This document shows, one piece after another, positions 8,534 to 17,059 of a DNA stretch of 64,000 bases. A program made the translations under genes and the position numbers. How positions within the stretch are numbered: the stretch's first letter is position 1; each line of letters opens with the position of its first letter. This DNA comes from JAXMHN01 sp964578605. Lineage in GTDB: Bacteria; Verrucomicrobiota; Verrucomicrobiia; Limisphaerales; SIBE01. The notes beneath the pieces were generated by a model, which was given only the letters and a program-made list of their open reading frames with translations, had not been told where the DNA came from and did not search any database. The stretch covers positions 1 through 64,000 of the forward strand of contig CAZODO010000012.1 of assembly GCA_964578605.1 (NCBI GenBank). The letters are read 5' to 3'.

Positions 8534-9436
8534 ATGACGTTTCGTGGTGAAATGCGGTCCCGCGTGGTGAGCATCGGGCTCATCCAGGCAACCTGTTCGC
8601 CGGACCCGGCTGAGAACCTGGCCAAGACGCTGCGGATGATCGAGCAAGCCGCAAAAGCCGGGGCGCAGATCATTTGTACCCAGGAGTTGTTCCGCTCCCA
8701 GTACTTTTGCCAAAGCGAAGATTACGCCAATTTCGCCTTGGCGGAGCCGATTCCGGGCCCGACCACTGAGGCTATCCAGGAAGCGGCGCGAAAGCACCAG
8801 ATTGTGCTGATCGCTTCTCTGTTCGAAAAAAGGGCGCCAGGCCTTTACCACAACACCGCGGCGATCATTGATGCGGGGGGCGAGATGCTCGGACTGTATC
8901 GGAAGATGCATATTCCCGAGGACCCCCTTTACTATGAGAAGTTCTATTTTACGCCGGGCGACTTGGGCTTTCGAGCCTGGAAAACCCGATACGCCCGAAT
9001 TGGCGTGCTGGTGTGCTGGGATCAGTGGTACCCGGAAGCCGCGCGCCTGACCGCCATGCGCGGCGCCGAAGTCCTTTTCTACCCGACGGCGATCGGGTGG
9101 CACCCCGGCGAGAAAGCCCAGGATGGCGAGGTCCAGCACAACGCGTGGGAGACCATTCAACGCGGTCACGCGATTGCCAATGGCTGCTATGTGGCCGTGC
9201 CCAACCGGGTCGGTTTCGAGAAACCGGCCGGAGGTGACGGGCTCGAGTTCTGGGGACAGAGTTTTGTGGCGGGAACTTCGGGCGAGATCCTCGCAAAAGC
9301 CAGCTCCGACCGCGAGGAAGTCTTGCTCGCGGAAGCGGATCTTTCGAAGCTGGATATCACACGCACCCATTGGCCCTTCCTCCGGGATCGGAGGATTGAT
9401 GCCTACGGCGATCTGACCAAGCGCCTGAGTGACTGA
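8534..9436 (+). CDS. aguB: Carbon-nitrogen hydrolase, N-carbamoylputrescine amidase-like
   Basis: A 300-aa nitrilase-superfamily enzyme with the full catalytic triad: Glu51 in CTQELF, Lys124 in YRKMHIPED and Cys161 in VLVCWDQWYPEAAR. The sequence around the lysine (HIPEDPLYYEKFYFTPGD) and the C-terminal TGTSGEI-like region are characteristic of N-carbamoylputrescine amidases, which convert N-carbamoylputrescine to putrescine, CO2 and ammonia in the agmatine route. The usual partner, agmatine deiminase, is not in this window. An in-frame ATG at 8552 is an alternative start with a GGTGA just upstream. The stop lies 7 bp before the trpC ATG. The family is certain; substrate specificity is likely but inferred from motif similarity. 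Confidence 0.88.
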   Translation: MTFRGEMRSRVVSIGLIQATCSPDPAENLAKTLRMIEQAAKAGAQIICTQELFRSQYFCQSEDYANFALAEPIPGPTTEAIQEAARKHQIVLIASLFEKRAPGLYHNTAAIIDAGGEMLGLYRKMHIPEDPLYYEKFYFTPGDLGFRAWKTRYARIGVLVCWDQWYPEAARLTAMRGAEVLFYPTAIGWHPGEKAQDGEVQHNAWETIQRGHAIANGCYVAVPNRVGFEKPAGGDGLEFWGQSFVAGTSGEILAKASSDREEVLLAEADLSKLDITRTHWPFLRDRRIDAYGDLTKRLSD

Positions 9437-9443
9437 CCGAAGC

Positions 9444-10358
9444 ATGAAGAAGAGTTCGTCAATTCTGGAACAAATCCTGATCGAGGTTCGGAAGGAGCTG
9501 GCCGCCGCCCAACAGAAGCGGCCATTGTCCGAGCTCAAGGCGCAAATGAGGGATGCGCCCCCCGTCCGTTCTCTGGCCGCGGCGCTGCAGGCAGGCTTCG
9601 GCTTGATCGCTGAAATCAAGGAGCGATCTCCCAGTCACGGCCCCATGCGCCGCGAGAATGTCGACCTTGCGCCCGCCGCATACGAGCACTGCTCGCTGGT
9701 GCACGGGATTTCCGTCCTGACGAATGCCAGTCATTTCGGCATGGATATGCACCGTCTGAGGGCGGTCAAAATCGCGACGACCAAGCCTGTCCTTCGAAAG
9801 GATTTCATCTTTGACGAATACCAGGTTTACGAAGCGCGCGCGTTCGGCGCGGACGCGATCCTTCTGATGGCGAATTTGCTCGAACCGAGCGAAATGCGGA
9901 AGCTCTACGCCGTCGCCCGTGAACTCGAGATGGACGCGCTGTTCGAGTGCCATAATCGCGAGCAGATCGCCCAAACCCCGGAAGACGCCATCCTCTACGG
10001 CATCAACAGCCGCACGTTCGATGCGCGCAAGAACACGCTGGGTGTGGGGCGTTACGCTGTTTCCGCACTGCTCGGCCGGTTGGGAAGCGCGAAGGACCTG
10101 ACCATTGATGAAGGGCGGTTCGAATTGGGCCAGTTCCTTCCCTCAGGAGCGATCAAGGTCGCGGAAAGTGGCGTGTATCCGGAAACAGTCGCCGTGCTTC
10201 GCGACCGTTTGGGATACCATGCGGCTCTCATTGGCACTTCCCTCCTCAGTGCGGCGCAAGGAATCGACGAGGAACTGCAGCGGTTCGAAGAAGCCCTTCG
10301 GGCGGTGGACGCATCCCAATCGGCTGACTCGCCCGCGCCGAGGGGCGGTTCCGTTTGA
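9444..10358 (+). CDS. trpC: Indole-3-glycerol phosphate synthase
   Basis: A TIM-barrel enzyme of tryptophan synthesis that converts CdRP to indole-3-glycerol phosphate. Visible signatures are IAEIKERSPSHG (Lys59), VLRKDFIFDEYQVYEA (catalytic Lys119), the acidic Glu168 in ECHN, GINSRTF, KVAESGVY (Glu241) and ALIGTSLL for phosphate binding. At 304 aa it is longer than the usual ~260. The segment between GINSRTF and KVAESG is about 20 residues longer than in E. coli or Thermotoga TrpC, with the extra residues roughly at 200-225. A GTG at 9429 overlaps the previous gene; the ATG at 9444 is preferred. No other trp gene is adjacent. Confidence 0.88.
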   Translation: MKKSSSILEQILIEVRKELAAAQQKRPLSELKAQMRDAPPVRSLAAALQAGFGLIAEIKERSPSHGPMRRENVDLAPAAYEHCSLVHGISVLTNASHFGMDMHRLRAVKIATTKPVLRKDFIFDEYQVYEARAFGADAILLMANLLEPSEMRKLYAVARELEMDALFECHNREQIAQTPEDAILYGINSRTFDARKNTLGVGRYAVSALLGRLGSAKDLTIDEGRFELGQFLPSGAIKVAESGVYPETVAVLRDRLGYHAALIGTSLLSAAQGIDEELQRFEEALRAVDASQSADSPAPRGGSV

Positions 10359-10360
10359 TT

Positions 10361-11215
10361 ATGCCTAAGACTGCTTGGGTTACAGGCGCCGGCGGGCTGA
10401 TCGGAAGCCACATCGTTCAGGCCGCTTCGACCCACGCTCCGGATTGGCAGGTGCGTGCGCTCACCCGTTCCCAGTTCGACCTGTGCGATTCTTCCGCGGT
10501 GGAGAAGTCCTTCTGCGCAGACGCTCCTGAGCTAATCATTCACTGTGCGGCGATCAGCAAGAGTCCTGAGTGCGAAGCCAACCCGGAACTGGCATGGGCG
10601 GTCAATTTCGGCGTGACCGAACGCCTGGCGCGTTTGGCGGCCGACGCCCGCTTTGTCTTTCTGTCGACCGACCTGGTATTCGACGGACAGAAGGGGCACT
10701 ATGACGAAGCCGCGACGGTGAGCCCGTTGAACGTCTACGGACGCACCAAAGTCGCCGCTGAAAAGGTCGTGCTCGCCAATCCCGGGCACACCGTGATCCG
10801 CACCTCCTTGAATGGCGGTCCGTCGCCGACCGGCGACCGCGGCTTTGATGAACAACTGCTCCTTGCTTGGAAGAACAACCGGAAGACGCGGCTTTTTAAG
10901 GACGAATTTCGATCTCCTATAGCGGCGGCGGTCACCGCGCGGGCACTGTGGGAGATTGTGCAGGCGGGCCTTTGCGGGCTCTATCATGTAGCCGGTGCGG
11001 AGCGGCTTTCTCGCTGGGAGATCGGATGTCTCATTGCCAGTCGATGGCCGCAATTTGCCGACCGGATCGAGCCAGGCTCTCTTAAGGATTACCAGGGGCC
11101 GCCTCGGGCGCCGGACACGTCGCTGGACTGCCGCAAAGTTCAGGCAGCGCTTTCGTTTGAGCTGCCCGGATTCAGGGGGGGGTATCGGGGCGGCGGGACC
11201 GGGCTTTCAGAATGA
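10361..11215 (+). CDS. RmlD-like NAD(P)-dependent sugar-nucleotide reductase (extended SDR)
   Basis: A 284-aa Rossmann protein of the dTDP-4-dehydrorhamnose reductase/MAT2B-like group. It opens with the nucleotide-binding WVTGAGGLIGSH, has the HCAAISKSPECE segment, the FLSTDLVFDG motif with the catalytic Ser/Thr, and YGRTKVAAEK with the Tyr-x3-Lys pair. It could reduce a keto-sugar nucleotide or act on another small substrate; no rhamnose genes (rmlABC) are nearby, so the pathway is open. It begins 2 bp after trpC stops, and its last four bases (ATGA) overlap the gluQ start, showing a coupled operon. Confidence 0.8.
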   Translation: MPKTAWVTGAGGLIGSHIVQAASTHAPDWQVRALTRSQFDLCDSSAVEKSFCADAPELIIHCAAISKSPECEANPELAWAVNFGVTERLARLAADARFVFLSTDLVFDGQKGHYDEAATVSPLNVYGRTKVAAEKVVLANPGHTVIRTSLNGGPSPTGDRGFDEQLLLAWKNNRKTRLFKDEFRSPIAAAVTARALWEIVQAGLCGLYHVAGAERLSRWEIGCLIASRWPQFADRIEPGSLKDYQGPPRAPDTSLDCRKVQAALSFELPGFRGGYRGGGTGLSE

Positions 11216-12177
11216 CGCAGGCTCTTCAGTCGGAGCGTTCACTTTATCGTGGGCGTCTGGCGCCCTCTCCAACAGGTTACTTGCACCTCGGGCACGCGCG
11301 GACGTTCTGGACGGCCTGCCAGCGGGCGCGCGAGGCGGGTGGCACCCTCGTTCTGCGGAACGAAGACCTCGACCAGGCACGCTGCCGACTGGAGTTTGTC
11401 CAAGCGTTGTTGGAGGATCTCAAATGGCTTGGCTTGGCGTGGCAGGAAGGGCCCGATTGCGGCGGCGCGTTCGGTCCGTATTCGCAAAGCGAGCGCCACG
11501 CCTTGTACAAAGCGGCGTTTGACGTTCTCCACTCTCGGAGCCTGGTTTATCCGTGCACCTGTTCCCGTCAAGACGTGCTCCGGGCGTTGCAGGCGCCTCA
11601 TGCAGGCGAAGACGAGCCCGTCTATCCCGGAACGTGCAGGCCAGCGCCTGATAAGGACGGCCTTAAAGCAGACGCTTTCGAGCGAGGCTCGGCCGAAGGT
11701 TCGGCATCGCCTGCGAGACCGCCCCTCCTTGTTAGCTGGCGTTTTCGGGTGCCGGACGGCGAGAGCATCTCGTTTCTTGACGGCGCTTGCGGGATGCAGA
11801 CATTCGTTGCGGGAAAGGATTTTGGCGATTTCGTGGTCTGGCGCCATGACAACATCCCTTCTTACCAACTGGCGGTTGTGGTGGACGACGCGGCCATGAG
11901 GATCACGGAAGTGGTTCGAGGCGCGGATCTGCTCCGATCCACTGCGCGCCAACTTCTGCTCTACCGCGCGTTGGGGTTGGCGGTGCCTGCATTCTACCAT
12001 TGTCCTCTGGTCACGGACGCCGCCGGGGTTCGGTTGACGAAGCGGCACGACGCCCTCAGCCTGCGCCGGCTGCGCGAGGCGGGTTCAGCCCCAAGCGACC
12101 TCATCGCCCGCTGGCAGCCATTGAACTCGCCGCGCTTACCGGACCCGCGGATTGACCCGGCACGACGCAAAGAGTGA
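11212..12177 (+). CDS. gluQ: Glutamyl-Q tRNA(Asp) synthetase
   Basis: A 321-aa truncated glutamyl-tRNA synthetase paralog. The class I signatures are both present: HLGH (residues 25-28, after RLAPSPTGY) and the KMSKS counterpart KRHDALS (277-283). The cysteines C115, C117 and C142 (CTCSRQ...YPGTCR) fit the zinc site of GluQ-RS. The anticodon-binding domain is absent, which defines this family. GluQ-RS attaches glutamate to queuosine in the anticodon of tRNA-Asp, without tRNA-Glu. Its usual neighbour dksA is not seen. The start overlaps the preceding reductase by ATGA, and the 3' end overlaps the convergent phosphoesterase gene by 42 bp. Confidence 0.9.
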   Translation: MTQALQSERSLYRGRLAPSPTGYLHLGHARTFWTACQRAREAGGTLVLRNEDLDQARCRLEFVQALLEDLKWLGLAWQEGPDCGGAFGPYSQSERHALYKAAFDVLHSRSLVYPCTCSRQDVLRALQAPHAGEDEPVYPGTCRPAPDKDGLKADAFERGSAEGSASPARPPLLVSWRFRVPDGESISFLDGACGMQTFVAGKDFGDFVVWRHDNIPSYQLAVVVDDAAMRITEVVRGADLLRSTARQLLLYRALGLAVPAFYHCPLVTDAAGVRLTKRHDALSLRRLREAGSAPSDLIARWQPLNSPRLPDPRIDPARRKE

Positions 12178-13362
12178 CCCATCTGGCCGCAGAATGGAGG
12201 CGTCCAAGCTCTGAGCGTTGACCTTCACACGGATGACCGTCCTGGCCTGACCTTTGTTGCCTCCGCCTTGCACGATCGGATAGCTATGCCTTGCCGATTC
12301 GGGCGGAATGATCGCCGCCGAGTGGGTGTGGCCGGAGATCATGAGATCCACTCCGGCCGACTCAAGGGCGCTGCCGAACAGACCGAACGTCTCCGCCATG
12401 CCAAGGAACACCGTGTTCTCCGAGGGAAGCATTCCCTCTGCGGCACGTTGGCTCGCAAACGGCATATGGCAGATGACCACCCGGTACTTGGCTCGTTGAA
12501 ACTCCTCACGGCGAACGGCCGCCTTGAGCCATTCCGCCTGCTTGCGGCGATACTGCGAGAAATCCACCAAGCCGCTATACTCCGGGCTGGCATCGATCTT
12601 GTCTTCCCCTGCATCAAGGACCAGGAAATGAACCGGGCCATGGGTGAACGTGTAGTAATAACGGCCCTCCGGCAAGCCGATATACAGGGGCAGGTGCCGG
12701 GCGAAGCTTCCCCGAGTCTCGTGATTGCCCCGGACCCAGAACATCGGGGTGCTCGAAGCGTAACTGGCCGCCGCCTGGTTCAGCATGGATAACACCGGCT
12801 TTTCGTCGTCCGTGTGGCTGACGATATCGCCGTTCATGACCACAAAATCATAAGGGTCCTCTCCGGCGACGCCCAGAAGCTCAGGGATACTGGACGCCTG
12901 GTCATGGACATCGTTCAACACGAGGAACGAAAACGCGTCCTTCCTGCTGTCCAAGGTCCGAAACTCGCGAAACTCGCTCGCGGCCGTGGCGCCATACTCG
13001 ACTTTATAAGCCTCAAACTTGACGATTTCGCGCGACACCGCCCGGTAACGGTAAGCGGCGCCCGGTTGAAGCCCTTCCAGCACCACCGAGTGAACCCGGT
13101 CATTGGCCGCAATCAAACCATCGCGGCTGCGAAAGGCCCGCGTCAGTTCGCCATCCACTGGCCCGAATTCGACGTCGCCCGTCCCGTTCTTATCTGTAAC
13201 CCAGGTAATCCGCATCGTCGTTTCCGTGGGACACTGGAGCACGGGTCCGGCGACAATGGAGAACCCCTTTGCGTCCGGTTCGGCCCCTGCGGACGCAACC
13301 GCCAGGGCGCACAAGGCTGCCAGATTGACTGAGAGTCGATGGCGTGTGACTTTTTGCTTCAT
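12136..13362 (-). CDS. Secreted metallophosphoesterase with N-terminal fibronectin-like domain
   Basis: About 408 aa. A signal peptide (basic MKQKVTRHR, then LAALCALAVASAGA) is followed by a beta-sandwich purple-acid-phosphatase N-terminal domain (~30-125) and a calcineurin-type phosphoesterase domain. The metal-binding motifs appear in order: LNDVHD, NGDIVSH, GNHETRG, ICHMPF and GHTHSA. It would hydrolyse phosphate esters or nucleotides in the periplasm or outside the cell. The longest frame begins at 13479, but the added segment reads through heptad repeats, so I start at the ATG at 13362. The 3' end overlaps gluQ convergently. Confidence 0.87.
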   Translation of the reverse strand: MKQKVTRHRLSVNLAALCALAVASAGAEPDAKGFSIVAGPVLQCPTETTMRITWVTDKNGTGDVEFGPVDGELTRAFRSRDGLIAANDRVHSVVLEGLQPGAAYRYRAVSREIVKFEAYKVEYGATAASEFREFRTLDSRKDAFSFLVLNDVHDQASSIPELLGVAGEDPYDFVVMNGDIVSHTDDEKPVLSMLNQAAASYASSTPMFWVRGNHETRGSFARHLPLYIGLPEGRYYYTFTHGPVHFLVLDAGEDKIDASPEYSGLVDFSQYRRKQAEWLKAAVRREEFQRAKYRVVICHMPFASQRAAEGMLPSENTVFLGMAETFGLFGSALESAGVDLMISGHTHSAAIIPPESARHSYPIVQGGGNKGQARTVIRVKVNAQSLDASILRPDGSLFASCRVNPRVR

Positions 13363-13394
13363 CTCAACGGCCAGTCTAACGGACGAGGTCCGGA

Positions 13395-13430
13395 GTTCGA
13401 AGCTCGAAATCCCGGAAACTTGAAACCTGA
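13395..13430. repeat. Degenerate heptad repeats (GTTCGAA GCTCGAA ...)
   Basis: Successive 7-nt words GTTCGAA and GCTCGAA, then decaying variants, lie in the spacer between two divergent genes. Similar heptads occur at 18645 and 39752. No gene is apparent here. Confidence 0.45.
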
Positions 13431-13487
13431 GCTTCCCTAACGGTCGTGGAGCGCCGATTATCGTGCCGCATTCCATCACCGATTCGT

Positions 13488-14417
13488 ATGCATGCGCCCT
13501 TCTTCAAAAGGCCCTCGGCCGCCCTGATCCTCCTCGTCGTGCTTCTCGGTTGGCCGTTCCTCCCTCGGTCCGTCGCGGCTGATCTTCCGGCAATGCGTCA
13601 ATCTGCCGGGGGCTCCAACGGACGTGAGGCGGCCAGGCATGCCGCGCTTGCCGAAGCCAATGCAGAAGGATCTGAGGTCCTGGATTGCCAACCCGTCCTC
13701 GTCGACCAAACAGCCGTGGGCTGGGCGGTGCTGCTCGGCAAGACGCGACAGCCCAGGCCTGGTGAGTTTCCAGTGACGCAGATCCGGAACCTCACGCTGC
13801 GGCATTACATCGCGAAGGAGGGCCAATATCGAACCGCTTCCAGTGCCATTCGACTCCAGGACCCCCGCTTTCCAGACGACGCTGCCAGCTCAGTCGCGCT
13901 CGCAAGCGCCGACCTCAACGAGGACGGCACGGACGAAGTGATCGTCGCCCGGGCGCACCCCGGGGCAAGCTGGCAGCCAGGGTGCGCTTTCGTGTTCAAG
14001 CTGGCCGAGAGGAAAGCGCTCGTTCATGTCGGCACGATCACCAGCCATTATCCCATTCGGCCAACTCGGGTGGGTGACACCGGCCGCCTCATGATCCCGT
14101 CGACTTACGCCATCGGCCAAAAGCTCCCGCACTCCGAGCAGCCTCGCTGGACCGACTACTTCGGCTTCGATGGCAAAGTGCTTTTCCTCGCGAACCGCTT
14201 CGGGGCGGAGCAGTTCCGGAGTTGGCCGGAAGACCTTAAGCGCTTGCTCCAGAAAAACCCGGACGACGCTGAGCTTTGGTTCTTTCTGGCCCGCGCCTAT
14301 GAAGCGCTGGGCGAACCTGAGGAATCCGCGAAAGCCTTGGCCAAAGCCAATTCGCTGGCCTACCGCCAGCCGGAATGGAAGAAGCTGCGGGCGGGTCTCG
14401 AGCTTCCGGCTCTCTGA
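13488..14417 (+). CDS. Secreted protein with an FG-GAP-like Ca-binding repeat and C-terminal TPR
   Basis: About 309 aa. The signal peptide is basic, then ALILLVVLLGWPFLP. Mid-protein, SADLNEDGTDEVIVARA is the aspartate-rich DxNxDGxxD loop of FG-GAP/VCBS-type repeats. The C-terminal ~60 residues (DLKRLLQKNPDDAELWFFLA and ALGEPEESAKAL) form one or two tetratricopeptide-like helices. I do not recognise a specific family. ATG 13488 is chosen because it places the signal peptide at the N-terminus; the longer frame from 13446 adds an arginine-rich stretch. The gene faces away from the phosphoesterase and converges on the HzsA-like gene. Confidence 0.7.
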   Translation: MHAPFFKRPSAALILLVVLLGWPFLPRSVAADLPAMRQSAGGSNGREAARHAALAEANAEGSEVLDCQPVLVDQTAVGWAVLLGKTRQPRPGEFPVTQIRNLTLRHYIAKEGQYRTASSAIRLQDPRFPDDAASSVALASADLNEDGTDEVIVARAHPGASWQPGCAFVFKLAERKALVHVGTITSHYPIRPTRVGDTGRLMIPSTYAIGQKLPHSEQPRWTDYFGFDGKVLFLANRFGAEQFRSWPEDLKRLLQKNPDDAELWFFLARAYEALGEPEESAKALAKANSLAYRQPEWKKLRAGLELPAL

Positions 14418-14466
14418 TTCGGCGGAAAGCCCCGTCGCGGTGCAGCTCTCTCCAGCATTGGAGGGG

Positions 14467-16821
14467 CTATTGCAGGGCCGGAACGGGCACGGCCTCGCCG
14501 CTGCGTTGGGCGAGTTGCTCGCGCTCACCATACGTCCCATAGAATGGCGCGTTGGCATCGAGCCAAAGGTAGATCCGCCGCCTGTCCTCATCCGGGAGTT
14601 GAACGACACGATGCGTGGCGTCGTCAAGGATGGCGCTGAGCTTGCTTTCGGAAGCGCCGCTGTGCCCCGGCCGAGTCACCGCCTGGCTGATCGATGCGTC
14701 GCCCCACTCGAACCACCGGACGAATGGCCTCAGTTGCTCGTAGGCTTGAGTGAACGTCTTGGTCGGCTGACCCGTCAGGAGCAGCGGGCTCGTTTCCGCT
14801 CCTTCGGAACCGTCATGGCAGCGCACGCAATGACGGTTCAACACAGGCTGAACCAGGCGCGCGAAGCTGAGCGGCCGGCTCCCATCCGGCCCCGAGACAA
14901 TCCGCGAAGGAGCACGCCGCGCCGCCATGGAAAGTGCGAGCGCAGCGGCCGTTCGAGGCGTCTCATGGCACCCGATGCAGCCGCGCCTTTCCCCCGGCTG
15001 AAGATAAGTCACGCTCCTCATGGTCTGCACCGCTTTCCCCGCCGCGTCTACGGCTTGGAAGTAAATAGGAACCCTGGCGGGCGCTCGAAAGTGCGCCGAT
15101 CCGTCCGCTTCGACAGGCACGGTCCCCAGCAGCAAACGCGCGCTTTCCGCGTTGGCGTATCCCAACCGTGGCTGGTTCGCCACATGGGGCGGCGTCTTCG
15201 GCAGCACCTGGAAGATGCGCAACTCGGTGATCGGTCGCCCCTCCGGCATCGCCAGATGGCTCCGGCGCACGTCCTGGACCAGGAATTCGCCTTCGCCGCC
15301 CAATTGCCGATCGAGCGTCTCCGGGAGGATCGGCGGGGCAGGGCGGGGCGCAAGGGGGATCGGGTACATCGCCGAGGCCCCGGATTCGCGATAGAGCAAT
15401 TCAAGGTTGCCCCAGCGGTCGAAGTAATAGAGGCCGGTGCGTGTGTCGCGCTTTTCGCCACTGCTCATGCCTGGAAGCGGGTCAAAGCTGAACGCCACAA
15501 GATAACAGTCCTCCGAAAGCGGCCAGGGACTGTGGAAGTAGCTCTTGGGCCAGCCGTCGCTTTCGGCAAAGCATACCTCGGGCGTGAGCAACTCGATCGA
15601 TGCCAGCGAATCCTCCCCGGTTTCCGGATCGAGCGATACCTCCCCCGGGTTCACCAGGACCAGCGATCCGCCGACGTCCGCGTGGTGCGCGCCGGCTACG
15701 AAGATGACCTTGCGCGATCCCGGGATGGCGCGCGGTTGATAGCACGCATTGATCCGCGTGGTGTAATTCCCGAACAGGCTCACTGGATTCGATCCGTCCG
15801 GGTTGCTCAGCCAGAGCCCATGGAAATTGGCCGCCGATCGATCGACATAGTCCCACCGCGTGTAAACGATCCGCCCGTCGTTCATCACGAACGGATGCCA
15901 CTCGTTCGTCTCATGCCAGGAGAGGGTCTTGATTTCGCTGCCGTCTGCGCCCATGCGGTGCAATGTGTAAGTGGGCAAGGGTTCCCAAGGGTTATGGCAG
16001 CGGCCAAACCCGCCCCGCCTCGACGAAATGAACGCCAAACCTCCGTCTGGCAAAGGGCAGGGATCAAAATTATCGTCGCCTCCCTGAGTCAATTGGCGCA
16101 GATCTGAACCGTCGGCATCGACCGCATAAATGTGGAACGTCCGCCTGTCCGGCGAGTAGAAGTCGGGCTTTGTGTCCGCCCGCTCCACAAAAGCGAAGTA
16201 AACCGTGCGCGCGTCATAGGACAACGCCAAGGTCGTGAAATTCCCGCGGGGCATTCGGCCGCGAACCAGGTCGCGCGTCTGGAACGAGAAGCCAGGGCGT
16301 TCGAGCACTTCGACTCCGCCCCCGGCGATGTCCGCGTAATCGTAGAAATATCCCAGATACTCGTGGAGCATCTGGCAAACAAACCGGTGCCGCTTCATGA
16401 AGACGATTGGCCGGTTCGAAAAGAGGGGGTTCTGCAGCGCCAGGTCGCGCGTGGCCCAGCGGAGCCCTTTCCATAACGAGAGCCGCTCCGATTCGTTCAA
16501 CGTCTCCAACGCGGCAACCTGTTCTCGGGCGCCTTCCAGGACACGAATCGTCCGGCCAAGAGCCACTTCGGAATGGGCCTGCTGGAAGAGATGGACCAGT
16601 GCTTCCGCGCGCTTCCACGCCGCACGGATGGCGTCCGGAGATTCCGGGGACCTGCCCAGGCGCTTCTCCTGTGCTCTCCAGTCCGCTTCAACAACCTGCC
16701 GCACGTCGTCCTCCTGGGCGGCACAGGAGCCGCTCCCTCCGGCCAAAGCCACAAGAGCCAGGAGGGCAGCGCAAGTTCGAATTGCAGCTTTACAGCAAGC
16801 CAGCAGCCAAATGGAGTTCAT
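14467..16821 (-). CDS. HzsA-related secreted diheme c-type cytochrome with TolB-like propeller
   Basis: About 784 aa. A signal peptide (LLACCKAAIRTCAALLALVAL) is followed by a helical region, then a beta-propeller with TolB-like repeats (AVDADGSDLRQLT, MGADGSEIKTLSW, LSNPDGSNPVSLFG) and a C-terminal part with two heme c motifs, CIGCH (~615) and CVRCH (~665). This order (propeller, middle domain, CxxCH) resembles the alpha subunit of hydrazine synthase and the broader HzsA-related family of Planctomycetota and Verrucomicrobiota. Hydrazine synthesis is not implied: the beta and gamma subunits are absent. The longest frame starts at 17319; the ATG at 16821 gives a proper signal peptide. The electron partner is unknown. 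Confidence 0.75.
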   Translation of the reverse strand: MNSIWLLACCKAAIRTCAALLALVALAGGSGSCAAQEDDVRQVVEADWRAQEKRLGRSPESPDAIRAAWKRAEALVHLFQQAHSEVALGRTIRVLEGAREQVAALETLNESERLSLWKGLRWATRDLALQNPLFSNRPIVFMKRHRFVCQMLHEYLGYFYDYADIAGGGVEVLERPGFSFQTRDLVRGRMPRGNFTTLALSYDARTVYFAFVERADTKPDFYSPDRRTFHIYAVDADGSDLRQLTQGGDDNFDPCPLPDGGLAFISSRRGGFGRCHNPWEPLPTYTLHRMGADGSEIKTLSWHETNEWHPFVMNDGRIVYTRWDYVDRSAANFHGLWLSNPDGSNPVSLFGNYTTRINACYQPRAIPGSRKVIFVAGAHHADVGGSLVLVNPGEVSLDPETGEDSLASIELLTPEVCFAESDGWPKSYFHSPWPLSEDCYLVAFSFDPLPGMSSGEKRDTRTGLYYFDRWGNLELLYRESGASAMYPIPLAPRPAPPILPETLDRQLGGEGEFLVQDVRRSHLAMPEGRPITELRIFQVLPKTPPHVANQPRLGYANAESARLLLGTVPVEADGSAHFRAPARVPIYFQAVDAAGKAVQTMRSVTYLQPGERRGCIGCHETPRTAAALALSMAARRAPSRIVSGPDGSRPLSFARLVQPVLNRHCVRCHDGSEGAETSPLLLTGQPTKTFTQAYEQLRPFVRWFEWGDASISQAVTRPGHSGASESKLSAILDDATHRVVQLPDEDRRRIYLWLDANAPFYGTYGEREQLAQRSGEAVPVPALQ

Positions 16822-16907
16822 GTGTCGCAGTCGCCTTTCCGGCGTTTTGGTCAAATCTTCTCCAGAAATACCTGCCTCGAGGTGCGTTGGCAACCGCCGC
16901 CGTCCAA

Positions 16908-16939
16908 AAATGGCAGGGCTGGTCCGCGGGCCCGGCCCT
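16908..16939. repeat. GC-rich palindromic dispersed repeat, copy 2
   Basis: This matches 1881-1912 at 30 of 32 positions; the two differences both lie in the central loop/stem area. It is located between the divergent HzsA-like and DUF1080-LamG genes, so here it cannot be a simple terminator between convergent genes. Confidence 0.6.
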
Positions 16940-17059
16940 CGAGCATCAACAATTTGAAAGTCCAGATGGCGCGCCGGGCCGTCGCGCCCTGCCAAGCCGG
17001 CAATGGCGCCCCCCACCAAAAGACTCGCATCCCCCGCACCAGCCATGCAGATTCCGCCC

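Noticed and set aside
14170..16107. Long plus-strand open frame opposite the HzsA-like gene
   Set aside because: It is Arg-, Pro- and Gly-rich with no recognisable domain, lies antisense to a gene with clear motifs, and is typical of GC-rich shadow frames.
14467..16821. Calling the HzsA-like protein a hydrazine synthase subunit
   Set aside because: The beta and gamma subunits and other anammox genes are missing, and the family is common in non-anammox bacteria.
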